A model generated the notes under the pieces. That model saw only the letters and a list, made by a program, of their open reading frames with translations, was not told the DNA's origin and did no database searches. A stretch of DNA of 64,000 nt from Allobosea sp. (GTDB taxonomy: Bacteria; Pseudomonadota; Alphaproteobacteria; Rhizobiales; Beijerinckiaceae): the NCBI RefSeq assembly GCF_017308075.1, contig NZ_JAFKFX010000040.1, forward strand, positions 1 to 64,000, given 5' to 3'. The position numbers and the translations under genes are program-made. Of this stretch, positions 7,635 through 16,899 are shown piece after piece. Each line of letters starts with the position of its first letter. The first letter of the stretch is position 1.

Positions 7635-8807
7635 TCACTTCGTCTTGTTGAACAATTCCCGGCCGATCAGCATGCGGCGGATCTCGCTCGTGCCGGCGCC
7701 GATCTCGTAGAGCTTGGCGTCGCGCAGCAGGCGGCCGGTCGGGTAATCGTTGATATAGCCGTTGCCGCCGAGCAGCTGGATCGCGTCCAGCGCCAGCTGG
7801 GTCGCCTTCTCGGCGGCGATCAGGATGGCGCCGGCGGCGTCCTCGCGGGTGGTTTCGGCCCGGTCGCAGGCCTTGGCGACGGCGTAGACATAGGCCTTGC
7901 AGGAGTTCATCGCGACATACATGTCGGCGACCTTGCCCTGGACGAGCTGGAACTCGCCGATCGACTGGCCGAACTGCTTGCGCTCGTGGATATAGGGCAG
8001 GACGATGTCCATCGCCGCCTGCATGATGCCGAGCGGACCGGCCGAGAGCACGACGCGCTCATAGTCGAGCCCGCTCATCAGCACGTTGACGCCGCGCCCG
8101 ACCGAGCCGAGCACATTCTCCTCGGGAACCTCGCAGTCCTCGAAGACGAGCTCGCAGGTGTCCGAGCCGCGCATGCCGAGCTTGTCGAGCTTCTGATGGG
8201 TCGAGAAACCCTTCATGCCCTTCTCGATCAGGAAGGCGGTGATGCCTTTCGGGCCGGCCTCCGGATCGGTCTTGGCGTAGACCACCAAGGTCTCGGCGAT
8301 CGGGCCGTTGGTGATCCACATCTTGTTGCCGGTCAGGACATAGCGATCGCCCTTCCTGACCGCCTTGGTCTTCATCGAGACGACGTCGGAGCCCGAGCCC
8401 GGCTCGGACATGGCGAGCGCGCCGACATGCTCGCCGGAGATTAGCTTCGGCAGGTACTTCTTCTTCTGTGCATCGTTGCCGTTGCGGGCGATCTGGTTGA
8501 CGCAGAGATTGGAATGGGCGCCGTAGCTGAGGCCGACCGAGGCCGAGGCGCGGCTGACCTCCTCGATCGCGACGCAATGCTCGAGATAGCCGAGGCCGGC
8601 GCCGCCATATTCCTCCGGGACGGTGATGCCGTGCAGGCCGAGCGCGCCCATTTGCGGCCAGAGATCACGCGGAAACTGGTTCGTCCTGTCGATTTCCTCG
8701 GCGCGCGGGGCGATCTTCTCCTGCGCGAAGGCATGGACGGTGTCGCGGATCGCGTCGGCGGTCTCGCCGAGGTCGAAATTGAACGGGCGCGGCGCGTTGG
8801 CGAGCAT
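7635..8807 (-). CDS. ivd: Isovaleryl-CoA dehydrogenase
   Basis: A 390-residue acyl-CoA dehydrogenase, close to full family length. It shows the FAD and substrate motifs [15 protein letters not shown] (about 131-145) and [17 protein letters not shown], and the C-terminal [20 protein letters not shown] and [19 protein letters not shown]. The catalytic glutamate lies in GLDYERVVL (residue 250), the position specific to isovaleryl- and long-chain dehydrogenases; in most relatives it lies near residue 370. The enzyme oxidises isovaleryl-CoA to 3-methylcrotonyl-CoA in leucine breakdown, feeding the carboxylase encoded by mccB and mccA further right. The start is fixed by GGGAGG seven bases upstream. 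Confidence 0.92.
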   Translation of the reverse strand: MLANAPRPFNFDLGETADAIRDTVHAFAQEKIAPRAEEIDRTNQFPRDLWPQMGALGLHGITVPEEYGGAGLGYLEHCVAIEEVSRASASVGLSYGAHSNLCVNQIARNGNDAQKKKYLPKLISGEHVGALAMSEPGSGSDVVSMKTKAVRKGDRYVLTGNKMWITNGPIAETLVVYAKTDPEAGPKGITAFLIEKGMKGFSTHQKLDKLGMRGSDTCELVFEDCEVPEENVLGSVGRGVNVLMSGLDYERVVLSAGPLGIMQAAMDIVLPYIHERKQFGQSIGEFQLVQGKVADMYVAMNSCKAYVYAVAKACDRAETTREDAAGAILIAAEKATQLALDAIQLLGGNGYINDYPTGRLLRDAKLYEIGAGTSEIRRMLIGRELFNKTK

Positions 8808-9066
8808 GGTGACCTCCCGGCTGGAAACAGGCGGGGCGCTGCCGCGCCCCTTTCCAGCGTTATAGCGCGCGCCCGGCGAGCAAGTCAGCTTGCGGGAGCC
8901 GGCAGTTGGTTCTGCGCCGATGCGCAGGCGCTCGCGCGAATGGGACCGGCGATGCGGTCCTCCGGCTTCTCGGCGAAGCAGGCCGCTGCTATCCTGAGGG
9001 CGATGGCCGTGCCTGAGCGCGATGTTTTGCGCGTCGATTTGCTTGTTCTCCGAGACAGGTGATCAA

Positions 9067-10029
9067 ATGGCGATCCGTGCTTCCATCCTCGAGCCCAATT
9101 ACGACTCGTTCTTCGATCCCGCAGGGCCGGGGCGACCGGCGCAGATCCGCATCAGGTTGAAGGTGACGCTCGTCCCGCTCGATCCCTCGACCGCGTGGGC
9201 GAGGACGGGCCACGGCGCCAAATTGCCGGGGACGCGACCGGGACCGGCGCCGCCATCGCATCTCGCAGCGAACCAGGCCGCCATCAAACGGGGCAGTGTC
9301 ATCGATGCGAGCAGCCAGCCCGTGCCTTGCCGGAGTTGGCTCGCCAGCGAATGGCAGGCCTTTACCCCGCGCTTCAAGCACACGGTCGAAAATGCCTGGA
9401 ACAACCAGATGGTGTTCCTGCCGGTCGAAAAAGGCGACACGCTGAGCGACGCGGAGTTCAAGCAGCTGATCGGCAACCCGAAAGCGCCGGCGCATGTCGT
9501 GGGCGTGCTCGAAGTCGATCTGCAGCCGGCCGGCGCGGACAGCCACGCCATCATCGAAGTCGCGCATCTGGCGAATCCGGGCGATAGCTTTCGCGATCGG
9601 ATGACCCGCATCACCGATGAGAGCGTGCTGTTCACCGTGAACCGCTTCACCGCAGGGCGCGCGCGCGGAATCGGTGGCGAGACCGGCCAGATCGCTGCGG
9701 CCCATGAGGTCGGCCATTGGCTGCGCAATCCTGGAACCAAGGTCTTCGACCATGTCGATCGCAGCTACGCGCTGACCCTGCCGCGCGCGCAGCAGGACAA
9801 TGCGCAATATGGCCGCACGCTGGGGCGATATTATTCGATGATGGGCGGTGGAAGCGTGGTGACGAACCATGATGCCACGCCATGGCTATCGCGATTGCGC
9901 CGGCACACGCCGATGAAGCTCGGCTGGGTGTATGTGCATCGCCTGCATTTCCGCTGGAGTCCGCAAGACGTGTCGGCACGTCAGAAGCGCATCCTGCTCG
10001 CAGCGCAGTTCATGCCGAAGATCGCCTGA
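9067..10029 (+). CDS. Putative zinc metallopeptidase-like protein (HEVGH motif)
   Basis: A 320-residue protein I do not recognise as a named family. The notable part is QIAAAHEVGHWLRNPG: HEVGH at residues 213-217 is an HExxH zinc-binding motif on a predicted helix. About 40 residues later, GRYYSMMGGGSVVTNHDA contains SMMG, which resembles the methionine turn of metzincin peptidases, and H229 or nearby histidines could give a third ligand. No signal peptide or membrane segment is visible. The N-terminal 80 residues are rich in proline. The gene stands alone between ivd and an AraC regulator, both transcribed leftward. Activity is inference from the motif only. Confidence 0.6.
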   Translation: MAIRASILEPNYDSFFDPAGPGRPAQIRIRLKVTLVPLDPSTAWARTGHGAKLPGTRPGPAPPSHLAANQAAIKRGSVIDASSQPVPCRSWLASEWQAFTPRFKHTVENAWNNQMVFLPVEKGDTLSDAEFKQLIGNPKAPAHVVGVLEVDLQPAGADSHAIIEVAHLANPGDSFRDRMTRITDESVLFTVNRFTAGRARGIGGETGQIAAAHEVGHWLRNPGTKVFDHVDRSYALTLPRAQQDNAQYGRTLGRYYSMMGGGSVVTNHDATPWLSRLRRHTPMKLGWVYVHRLHFRWSPQDVSARQKRILLAAQFMPKIA

Positions 10030-10222
10030 CCGGAGGGCAAGGGACCCGCAGCTCCGTCGGACAGGGCGCTGGGCATATTCAATACCGGCCTCGCCTCGGG
10101 GCGGTTCCTGGTGAACTCTTGTTTCAGCCTATTGCCTTGCGCGGCTTGAGTGGCCGGTAGACCGTGCCGCATCACGGCAATCACTCCGCTGCCCGAACGG
10201 GATCGCGCTCAACGCAACCAAT

Positions 10223-11224
10223 TCAGCCCAGCCTCGATTGCTCGCGGAACTGACGCGGCGTGACACCCGTCATACGACGAAAGGCGCGGCTGAAATGGGC
10301 GGGATCCGAGTAGCCGGAGGACAGGGCGACGTCGATGATCCGGCAATCGGTGTCGCGCAGCAGCCCGCTCGCATGCTCGTACCTGACGGTGTCGAGTATG
10401 TCCGAATAGGTCAGGCCGAGATCGGCGAGCTTGCGTTGCAAGGTCCGGGGAGAAAGGCCGGCAATCCCGGCGATGTCGGTGAGGGCGGTTCTGCCATCGT
10501 CGAGATAGGCCGGCAACATCAGCTTGAGCAGCTGGACGATGTCATAGGCCGCAGGGGCGTCCTCGCGATCCTGCTGCGGAGAAAGGCAAGCCGCCGATCG
10601 GTTGGCGAGGCCAAGGAGCGAGGTCGGCAGGCTGACCCAAGCGGCATGCTGGTTCGAGAGAAACCGGACATTCGGCCATGCGGATCGCGTCGCGCGGCTC
10701 GGCGCATAGGACGATTCGAAGGCGATCGCGGCCGGCATCCAGTCCTGCCCGGCGAATTCCCTGATGATGTGGATTGGGAAGATGTTCTGGATCCATTGTG
10801 TGTGTTTCAGATGCAGCAGCCCCTGTGTCCCGGCGAGCCTGCTGCAGATCCGCACGTGATCATCGTATTGCTCGATCCACATGCTCAGGATCGTATCTTC
10901 CCGCGACGCCCAATGGCAGGCGTGTCGCAGCGCGACGAGCAGCGTCGGGGCGTGGGCGATCAGGACCCGGGTCTTTTCCCTCAGATGGGAAAAATGCAGG
11001 CGCTGTGCGGCGAGAAAGCCGAAATCCTCGATGCCCTGGGAGCGCTGTGCGGTTTCCACGAAGCGCAGCGCCGGCAGGAGCGGAATGTAGAGCTCGCTCT
11101 TGTCCTCCAGAGAGGATGGCAGCCGGGACTTCTCCAGGAGCGTATCGGTCGACGCGCCGATATCGTCGAGGATGCTGACGAAAGGGAGCAGAAACTGGCC
11201 GCGCGTCAGAGGGATGTCAGCCAT
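10223..11224 (-). CDS. AraC family transcriptional regulator (OruR-like)
   Basis: A 333-residue regulator. The N-terminal 210 residues resemble the Arabinose_bd domain of OruR/ArgR-type AraC proteins (FGFLAAQRLHFSHL, ALRHACHWASREDTILSMW). The C-terminal 100 residues hold the two helix-turn-helix motifs: LTDIAGIAGLSPRTLQRKLADLGLTYSDIL and IIDVALSSGYSDPAHFSRAFRRMTGVTPRQFR. It probably senses a small molecule and controls nearby genes. It is divergent from the acid phosphatase gene, about 300 bases away, but no operator is obvious in between, so the target is unknown. Confidence 0.85.
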   Translation of the reverse strand: MADIPLTRGQFLLPFVSILDDIGASTDTLLEKSRLPSSLEDKSELYIPLLPALRFVETAQRSQGIEDFGFLAAQRLHFSHLREKTRVLIAHAPTLLVALRHACHWASREDTILSMWIEQYDDHVRICSRLAGTQGLLHLKHTQWIQNIFPIHIIREFAGQDWMPAAIAFESSYAPSRATRSAWPNVRFLSNQHAAWVSLPTSLLGLANRSAACLSPQQDREDAPAAYDIVQLLKLMLPAYLDDGRTALTDIAGIAGLSPRTLQRKLADLGLTYSDILDTVRYEHASGLLRDTDCRIIDVALSSGYSDPAHFSRAFRRMTGVTPRQFREQSRLG

Positions 11225-11521
11225 TCGACCTCGCCGCGATCATCAGGGTGACGCCTTCCGCAAGGCCGGCTTTCGGGGGATTCGCCGCCGGCGAGATTGG
11301 AGCATAGCGGCTCGTGGTTGTCGCGAAATGGCAAGACCGGCGCTCTGCCCATGCGCGAAATGAGCGCGACGGAGTTCGCCTGCCGGCTAGAGGGCAATCG
11401 GCGGAATGTCAGCACTCCGGCGGTTTTCCTGTGAGGTGACGCGGCGCGGCCCCGCCCTGGCTGCGACATGCCGATTCTGACCGGGCTGTTCGTGAACTCG
11501 GCGATGTCGAAAGGGATGGCA

Positions 11522-12355
11522 ATGCTCGTGACTGGCAATACGGTACGCGCCGCGGCTGTTTCCGCGCTTGCCCTGCTGGCGCTAGGGGGGCAGGCTCTCG
11601 CGCAGACCGGCGAGGCCCAGCCCAAGGTCACAGATCCGCATTTCAAGATCGCGCCGGGCTATCTGAAGCAGTCCGACTTGCCGAACAGCCTGCTCCTGCT
11701 CGGCTCACCCCCTGAAAAGGACTCGGCTGCCCTGGCCCGGGACGAGGAGGTGCGCAAGGCGACGATCCCCCTGCGAGACAGCGCGCGCTGGAAGCTCGCC
11801 TTCACCGATGCCGATCTCGCCTTTCCGCAGGTCGCCGACAATTTCTCCTGCGCGATGGGCGTCAGGATCGACGCCGAGCAGACGCCGCGCCTCTACGCCA
11901 TGATGCAGAAGACGCTCTCGGATTTCGGCCTCTCCACCTATGGCGTGAAGAACAAGTACAACCGGGTCCGTCCCTTCGTGGTTCACGGCGAAGCGACCTG
12001 CCGGGCCGATCAGGAGGCGATTCTGCGGAGCGACGGCTCCTATCCATCCGGTCATACCGCTGCTGGCTGGGGCTGGGCTCTCGTCTTCGCGCAGATCAAT
12101 CCCGAGCGCTCGAACGCGCTGCTCCAGCGCGGTCTCGAATTCGGGCAAAGCCGCGTGATCTGCAACGCCCATTGGCAGAGCGATGTCGATGCCGGGCGGA
12201 TCATGGGCGCGGCGACCGTGGCTCGGCTGCAGACAGACCCGGCCTTCCTTGCCGATATCGAGGCCGCGAAGGCCGAGGTCGAGGCTGCGAAGGCGAAGCG
12301 GACGGGCCCGGCGCCGGATTGCGCTGCCGAGATCGCGGCGCTGTCCGGGCAATAG
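11522..12355 (+). CDS. Class A non-specific acid phosphatase (PAP2 superfamily), exported
   Basis: An exported protein with a signal peptide ending near GGQALAQTG. The vanadium-haloperoxidase-type phosphatase motif is complete in three parts: KNKYNRVRP, GSYPSGHT and SRVICNAHWQSDVDAGR, which supply the phosphate-binding lysine, arginines and the two catalytic histidines. Class A enzymes of this kind hydrolyse many organic phosphate monoesters in the periplasm. An alanine/lysine-rich helix and a late cysteine make up the tail. Several ATGs lie in frame; the chosen one has AAAGGG six bases ahead and gives a standard signal peptide. The roughly 300 bases between the AraC gene and this start contain no other gene. 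Confidence 0.88.
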   Translation: MLVTGNTVRAAAVSALALLALGGQALAQTGEAQPKVTDPHFKIAPGYLKQSDLPNSLLLLGSPPEKDSAALARDEEVRKATIPLRDSARWKLAFTDADLAFPQVADNFSCAMGVRIDAEQTPRLYAMMQKTLSDFGLSTYGVKNKYNRVRPFVVHGEATCRADQEAILRSDGSYPSGHTAAGWGWALVFAQINPERSNALLQRGLEFGQSRVICNAHWQSDVDAGRIMGAATVARLQTDPAFLADIEAAKAEVEAAKAKRTGPAPDCAAEIAALSGQ

Positions 12356-12430
12356 TCGATTACCAGCCGGTGCCGCGCGCGATCAGAAACGCCTCGCCCG
12401 GCGCCATCCCTGAAAGAAGAGGTAAGTTCC

Positions 12431-13465
12431 ATGTTGCGATTGGTTGGAATCGGTCTCGTGCTCGCATCGGCCGCGCTGGCGACCGGAGTGCTCGCCCAGG
12501 AACGCGGCGGCAAAGTGCCGGTGACCGTCGACAATTTCATCCGCGCCGAGACCGACCACTACCTCGCGGCGAACGCAAAGACCGTAGGCGGGTTGGGCAG
12601 GTTTCTGCACTCCCGGGAGCCGACGGCGATCGATCGGCAAACGGTCATTCGCATGAACCGGGATACGCTTTATTCGTTTGCCGTGTTCGATCTTGCCGCC
12701 GGGCCGGTCACGCTTTCACTGCCTGACACCGGCAAGCGCTACATGTCGATGATGGTCGTCGATCAGGATCACTACCTGCCGATCGTCAGCTACGGTACGA
12801 AGCCGGTTACGCTGACCAAGGAAACGGTCGGCACGCGATACGCGTTCGTCGCGATCCGGACGCTGGTCGATCCGAGCGATCCGAAGGATCTCGAAGCGGT
12901 CCACACGCTGCAGGACGCCATCAAGGTCAGCCAGAAGGATTCAGGGAAGCTCGAGCTTCCGAACTGGGACGAGGAGAGCCTCACGGGCGTTCGCAATGCG
13001 CTGCTCGCGCTGGCAAAATACCAGACGTCGTTTCGCGGTTCCTTCGGAGCCCGTGGCGAGGTCGAGCCGATCCAGCACCTGATCGGCACAGCCGCCGGAT
13101 GGGGCGGCATTCCCGACAAGGACGCCATCTACGCGAGCTTCACGCCCGCGAAGAACGACGGCAAAACGGTCTACACCATCAATGTGCCAAAGACCGTTCC
13201 GGTGAAGGAATTCTGGTCGATCAGCGTCTACAATCGAAAGGGGTTCTTCGAGAAAAACCCCTACAATGCCTATTCGATCAACGACATCACCGCGAAGAGA
13301 AGCGAGGATGGTTCGGTGACCGTCCAGCTCGGCGGCTGTGACGGCAAGATCCCGAACTGCCTGCCGATCGTCGAGGGCTGGAACTATACGGTGCGGCTCT
13401 ATCGTCCCGAGCAAGCCATCCTCAGCGGCAAGTGGGTTTTCCCGGACGCGAAGGCGGCAAACTGA
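12431..13465 (+). CDS. Exported DUF1254/DUF1214 protein
   Basis: A 344-residue protein with a signal peptide (MLRLVGIGLVLASAALATGV, cleavage after LAQ). The N-terminal part has the DUF1254 signature IDRQTVIRMNRDTLYSFAVFDL and the C-terminal part the DUF1214 signature KEFWSISVYNRKGFF...NPYNAYSIND, with LPIVEGWNYTVRLYRP at the end. The family is periplasmic and of unknown function. A GAGG sequence precedes the ATG. It lies 75 bases after the acid phosphatase gene in the same direction and may be co-transcribed. Confidence 0.85.
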   Translation: MLRLVGIGLVLASAALATGVLAQERGGKVPVTVDNFIRAETDHYLAANAKTVGGLGRFLHSREPTAIDRQTVIRMNRDTLYSFAVFDLAAGPVTLSLPDTGKRYMSMMVVDQDHYLPIVSYGTKPVTLTKETVGTRYAFVAIRTLVDPSDPKDLEAVHTLQDAIKVSQKDSGKLELPNWDEESLTGVRNALLALAKYQTSFRGSFGARGEVEPIQHLIGTAAGWGGIPDKDAIYASFTPAKNDGKTVYTINVPKTVPVKEFWSISVYNRKGFFEKNPYNAYSINDITAKRSEDGSVTVQLGGCDGKIPNCLPIVEGWNYTVRLYRPEQAILSGKWVFPDAKAAN

Positions 13466-13471
13466 GCCGAG

Positions 13472-13522
13472 ACGGACCGCCATGCGGGGGGAGGCCGGTT
13501 GTCCGCCATGGCGGTCGTCCGT
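13472..13522. terminator. Imperfect hairpin after the DUF1254 gene
   Basis: ACGGACCGCCATG faces CATGGCGGTCGTCCGT across a 22-base loop, with one unpaired stretch. It begins eight bases after the DUF1254 stop. There is no T-run, so it is a weak candidate for a transcript end or a short repeat. Confidence 0.3.
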
Positions 13523-13594
13523 GGCGGGCGGCGCTCTGGTTGGTCGATCGTGCAGCCCAAATGGCTCCGCGCCGGTGGCGGGCGGCCTGCGCGG

Positions 13595-14464
13595 CTAAGC
13601 CGACAGGACCCGTTCAGCGAAGAGTTCGGGCCGGGCGGCTGCGATCCTCCAGTCGATCTCGCCACCGAAGAGTTCGGCCGCGAGGCTGCAATCGAGGGCG
13701 CTGTAATGGGGCCGGCGGACGGTGCCGCCGAACTCCGCCATCGGAACCCGCACAAGCGCTGGCGTTTGCCGCCCGGCACGATGCAGCGCCTCGAACGCGG
13801 CGGCGACCCAGTCGGCGCGTGATACGGGCGGCGATCCGGCGATGTGCAGCATTCTTGGCGTGGCTTCGCCGGCGCCGAGCCGGCCGGCCAGCGCCAGCAG
13901 GCGCTCGGCGAGCGGGACGATCGGCGTCGGCGAGCCGATCTGATCGTCTGCGACGCGGACGGTCTCGGTGTCGCCCCGCAACAGGGTCGCGATGAAATCC
14001 TCGCCATCGCCGAAGAGCCAGGCCACACGGGCGATGCAGGCCCTGTCGTTTGCGGAGAGGACGTTGCGCTCGCCCTCGGCCTTCAGGCGGCCATAGCTGT
14101 TGACGGGCGATACCGGATCCGACTCGCGCCAGGGCCGCAGGGTCTCGGCCCCGAAGACATAGTCGGTCGAGATCTGGATCAGGGGCAGGCCGCGCTCCGC
14201 GCAGGCTCGTGCGATATCGCCCGGCGCTTCGGCGTTGACGGCGCGCGCGCGCTCCGGTGCGGTGTCAGAATCCTGGACGCGGCTGAGCGCGGCGGCATTG
14301 ATCACGACAGCCGGGCGCAGCCGATCGAGCGCGGACCGGACGGCGGCGGGATCGGTGATGTCGAGTTCCCGGCTCGACAGGCCACGAACGCCCGGGCCTC
14401 CGACTTGCGACAAGGCGCGCCCGAGCCGTCCGCCGCCGCCAGTGACAAGCACATTGCTGCGCAC
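13595..14464 (-). CDS. rfbD: dTDP-4-dehydrorhamnose reductase (RmlD/RfbD-like)
   Basis: A 289-residue extended SDR. It begins RSNVLVTGGGGRLGRALSQ, a nucleotide-binding glycine loop, then LDITDPAAV, VVINAAALSRVQ, ISTDYVFGAETLRPWRESDP, and the catalytic YGRLKAEGE (Tyr and Lys). The order is that of RmlD, which makes dTDP-L-rhamnose for surface polysaccharides. The GTG start has GGGAG eight bases ahead; longer ORF starts would add an unrelated leader and run into the transporter region. No other rhamnose genes adjoin it, so a different sugar-nucleotide substrate is possible. Confidence 0.8.
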   Translation of the reverse strand: MRSNVLVTGGGGRLGRALSQVGGPGVRGLSSRELDITDPAAVRSALDRLRPAVVINAAALSRVQDSDTAPERARAVNAEAPGDIARACAERGLPLIQISTDYVFGAETLRPWRESDPVSPVNSYGRLKAEGERNVLSANDRACIARVAWLFGDGEDFIATLLRGDTETVRVADDQIGSPTPIVPLAERLLALAGRLGAGEATPRMLHIAGSPPVSRADWVAAAFEALHRAGRQTPALVRVPMAEFGGTVRRPHYSALDCSLAAELFGGEIDWRIAAARPELFAERVLSA

Positions 14465-14556
14465 AAGCTTTCTCCCGTGCCCGGCTCCCACTCCCGCAGA
14501 TCCTACGCGGACCATCGGTAAAGGTTCGCTTTCGCCGGAGCAGACCCACGCGCCAC

Positions 14557-15591
14557 TCAACCGATCACGTTTCGGCGCTTGAGCAGCCAGAAGACCGCGC
14601 CCGCCGCCAGCCCCGACAGGCCGAGAATATAGAGCCAGCCGAACTCGGTCTCGAGGAAGGGCAGGGCCTTGGTGTTGACGCCGAAGTAGCCGGTGACCAG
14701 CGTCGCCGGCATCAGCGTCGCGGTCAGGATCGAGAGCACGTAGAGATGGTGGTTGGTCTGGGCGCTGAGACGGGCGGCGATCTCGTCCTGCAGAAGCCTT
14801 GCGCGCTGCTGCACGAGCTGGACGTCGCCCAGCATGGTGTCGACGCGGTGAAGCAGCCTTGCGGTCGCGCTCCTGACCTTCTCCGGCGCGGCGCGGGCGG
14901 TCGCAGTCTCCTGGAAGCGGCGGAAGAGCTGGTGCAGACCGTTGAGCTGGCGATGCAGCCTGACCGTGCGCCGGCGGATCGCGCCGAGCTTGCGGGCCTC
15001 GTCGCCGATCCTATCGTCGATGATGTGGTCCTCGATCGAGTCGGCGTCGTCGGCGAGGCGGTTCACATCCTCGGCGACATCCTCGATCACGAATTCGATG
15101 ACGCGCTCGAACAGCATTTCGGGGGAGGTGGCGCGAAAGCCCGCCTCCAGCGTGTCGCGGGTCAGCCGTGTCGCCTGCAAGGCCTGGCGGCGGCCGGTGA
15201 TCAGGAAGCGCTCGCCGACGATCCAGTGCATCATGCCCCAGTCATCGGCGAGGCTGTCGACCTCGCGGACCTGGTCATAGGTGATGCCCCAGACGAAATC
15301 CGGGTCGTGATAGAGCCGCTGATGCTCGTCCTGCGACAGGAATACGGCCTGCGCCTCGAGCGGCAGCTCGCTGCGCTCGGCGATCCATTGCTTGGTGCGG
15401 CTGTGGACGAGATCGAGATGGAGCCAGACGAATTTGGCGCCGTCGAGGGCGAGCGCGGGGGCCCGGTCGCGCGGCACGAGGCTGGCACGGCCCTCATCGT
15501 CGAAGCGATAGGCCCAGATGAAACCGGCCCGGGACTGGATATCCTGAAGTATCGACACGCTGCTTCCGGCTGACGGGATGTCCGCCAGCAT
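14557..15591 (-). CDS. CorA family transporter, ZntB-like
   Basis: A 344-residue protein with a large cytoplasmic N-terminal domain (FVWLHLDLVHSRTKQWI...), a long helix and two C-terminal transmembrane helices (LYVLSILTATLMPATLVTGY and WLYILGLSGLAAGAVFWLL). Between them is YFGVNT, the position of the CorA GMN selectivity motif; a GVN-type variant is typical of ZntB-like members that move zinc. The protein ends with a short basic tail, as usual. It is the nearest gene upstream of rfbD on the same strand, about 90 bases away. The transported ion is inferred. Confidence 0.82.
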   Translation of the reverse strand: MLADIPSAGSSVSILQDIQSRAGFIWAYRFDDEGRASLVPRDRAPALALDGAKFVWLHLDLVHSRTKQWIAERSELPLEAQAVFLSQDEHQRLYHDPDFVWGITYDQVREVDSLADDWGMMHWIVGERFLITGRRQALQATRLTRDTLEAGFRATSPEMLFERVIEFVIEDVAEDVNRLADDADSIEDHIIDDRIGDEARKLGAIRRRTVRLHRQLNGLHQLFRRFQETATARAAPEKVRSATARLLHRVDTMLGDVQLVQQRARLLQDEIAARLSAQTNHHLYVLSILTATLMPATLVTGYFGVNTKALPFLETEFGWLYILGLSGLAAGAVFWLLKRRNVIG

Positions 15592-15710
15592 CAGCGCCCG
15601 TCATATGACGGTTTCGCGACAGTCCGTCTGGCATGTCTGCAAATGAGAGCCTGTTGATCGAAGTCGGGCACGCCGCCGTCATTCTGCGCAAGCCGCGAGG
15701 CGGCGCAGAT

Positions 15711-15753
15711 CCGGGGTCCATCGTAGGAAACCGAGCTCTACGATGGACCCCGG
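15711..15753. repeat. Perfect 16-base inverted repeat in a dispersed element
   Basis: CCGGGGTCCATCGTAG is followed after 11 bases by its exact reverse complement. It sits inside a larger GTCATTCTGCGC...CAGGATGAGG element of about 120 bases that lies between the CorA-like gene and the first GH25 gene. It has no T-run and could cap transcripts from both sides. Confidence 0.6.
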
Positions 15754-15806
15754 GCCGAGCTACGCTCGCCCAGGATGAGGGAAGCCACCTGTGAGAACGG
15801 CAGGCT

Positions 15807-16787
15807 CTAGTTGCGCTTGATCGAGCCCGTGCTGGCGACCTGGCGCGTCAGCAATGCCTTTGGCGGCCGCGGGGCCGGCACCAGTGCCGGTGGCGTACCG
15901 CGGGCGAGCTTCGTCTCGACGGCCGCGGGGCGTGCCGCCGGTTTGGGCGACGCGACCTTCGGCTCGCCGCCACGCCATTGGCGCGCGCCGATGTCGAAGT
16001 GGCCCTCGCGCCAGGCGGTGAATTCGCGTTCCGTGCCGAAGAAGGCATTGCGGTCGACATCGCCGGTGATGCCGGGCACGCGGCCGGTGGCGGTGAACTG
16101 CCAGAATTCCCACTGCTTGCGCTCATAGCGATGGCGCAGTGGCGCCGCGGTCGAGCGCAGCCAATAGGGGTGGTTGTTGAACTCGCCTTCCAGCACGTCC
16201 TCGTGGAAGGTAATGTCGGTGTAGATGATCGGCTTCTTGCCGGTGTGCTCCTGCAGGCCTTTCAGCATCTCGCGGATCTTGGCGAGCGCCTTGGCGCGCG
16301 GAATCTTCTTGCCGCAGGCTTCCGAATGCCCGTTCCACTCGACATCGAGCACTGGCGGCAATGCGTCGGCGTCGCGCGGGATGTGGCGTTTCATCCAGCG
16401 CACCTGATCCTTGGCCGGACGGCACCAATAGACGAAGTGGTAGGCGCCGCGCGGCACGCCGGCCTTCTTGGCGCCTTCCCAGTTCTTGCGGAAATTCGGG
16501 TCGATATGGTCACCGCCCTCGGTCGCCTTGATGAAGGCGAAGCGGGTGCCGGCGTCCTTGACCCTGGCCCAGTCGATGTCGCCCTGCCAGCGCGAGACGT
16601 CGATGCCCTGGATCGAGCGCCGGCGGGCGTCGCTGACGCCGGCATGCGGGCTGGAATCGCCCTTTTTCGGGTAGAGCGCCTGAGCGGGCGTGGCGCAGAG
16701 CAGGCCGAGCCCTGCCGTCATCAACAGGCGGTAGCCAAGGCCGGGCATGCGCCGCTTTCCTGAACTGGTTTCAGCGCGGCGCGCCAT
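15807..16787 (-). CDS. GH25 family lysozyme, copy 1
   Basis: A 326-residue exported protein: signal peptide LGYRLLMTAGLGLLCATPAQA, then a GH25 domain with GIDVSRWQGDIDW, FIKATEGGDHIDPNF, GVPRGAYHFVYWCRPAKDQ, LPPVLDVEWNG and IIYTDITFHEDVL. The aspartate and glutamate of DVEWNG and the GIDVS aspartate are the catalytic residues of this family, which cleaves the N-acetylmuramyl linkage of peptidoglycan. A proline/alanine/lysine-rich tail of about 50 residues follows. The start is set by GGGAGG seven bases upstream. The next gene upstream is a close paralogue. Confidence 0.9.
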   Translation of the reverse strand: MARRAETSSGKRRMPGLGYRLLMTAGLGLLCATPAQALYPKKGDSSPHAGVSDARRRSIQGIDVSRWQGDIDWARVKDAGTRFAFIKATEGGDHIDPNFRKNWEGAKKAGVPRGAYHFVYWCRPAKDQVRWMKRHIPRDADALPPVLDVEWNGHSEACGKKIPRAKALAKIREMLKGLQEHTGKKPIIYTDITFHEDVLEGEFNNHPYWLRSTAAPLRHRYERKQWEFWQFTATGRVPGITGDVDRNAFFGTEREFTAWREGHFDIGARQWRGGEPKVASPKPAARPAAVETKLARGTPPALVPAPRPPKALLTRQVASTGSIKRN

Positions 16788-16899
16788 ACGGACCTCCCTG
16801 TGTCCAGGCAGGATAGGCGGGCGCCGGGTTAAGAGGTGGTTAGCATTCGAGCGAGCGGCTTCAGCCTTGGTTAACCGGTGAGGCGCTGCCGCCGCCGGC

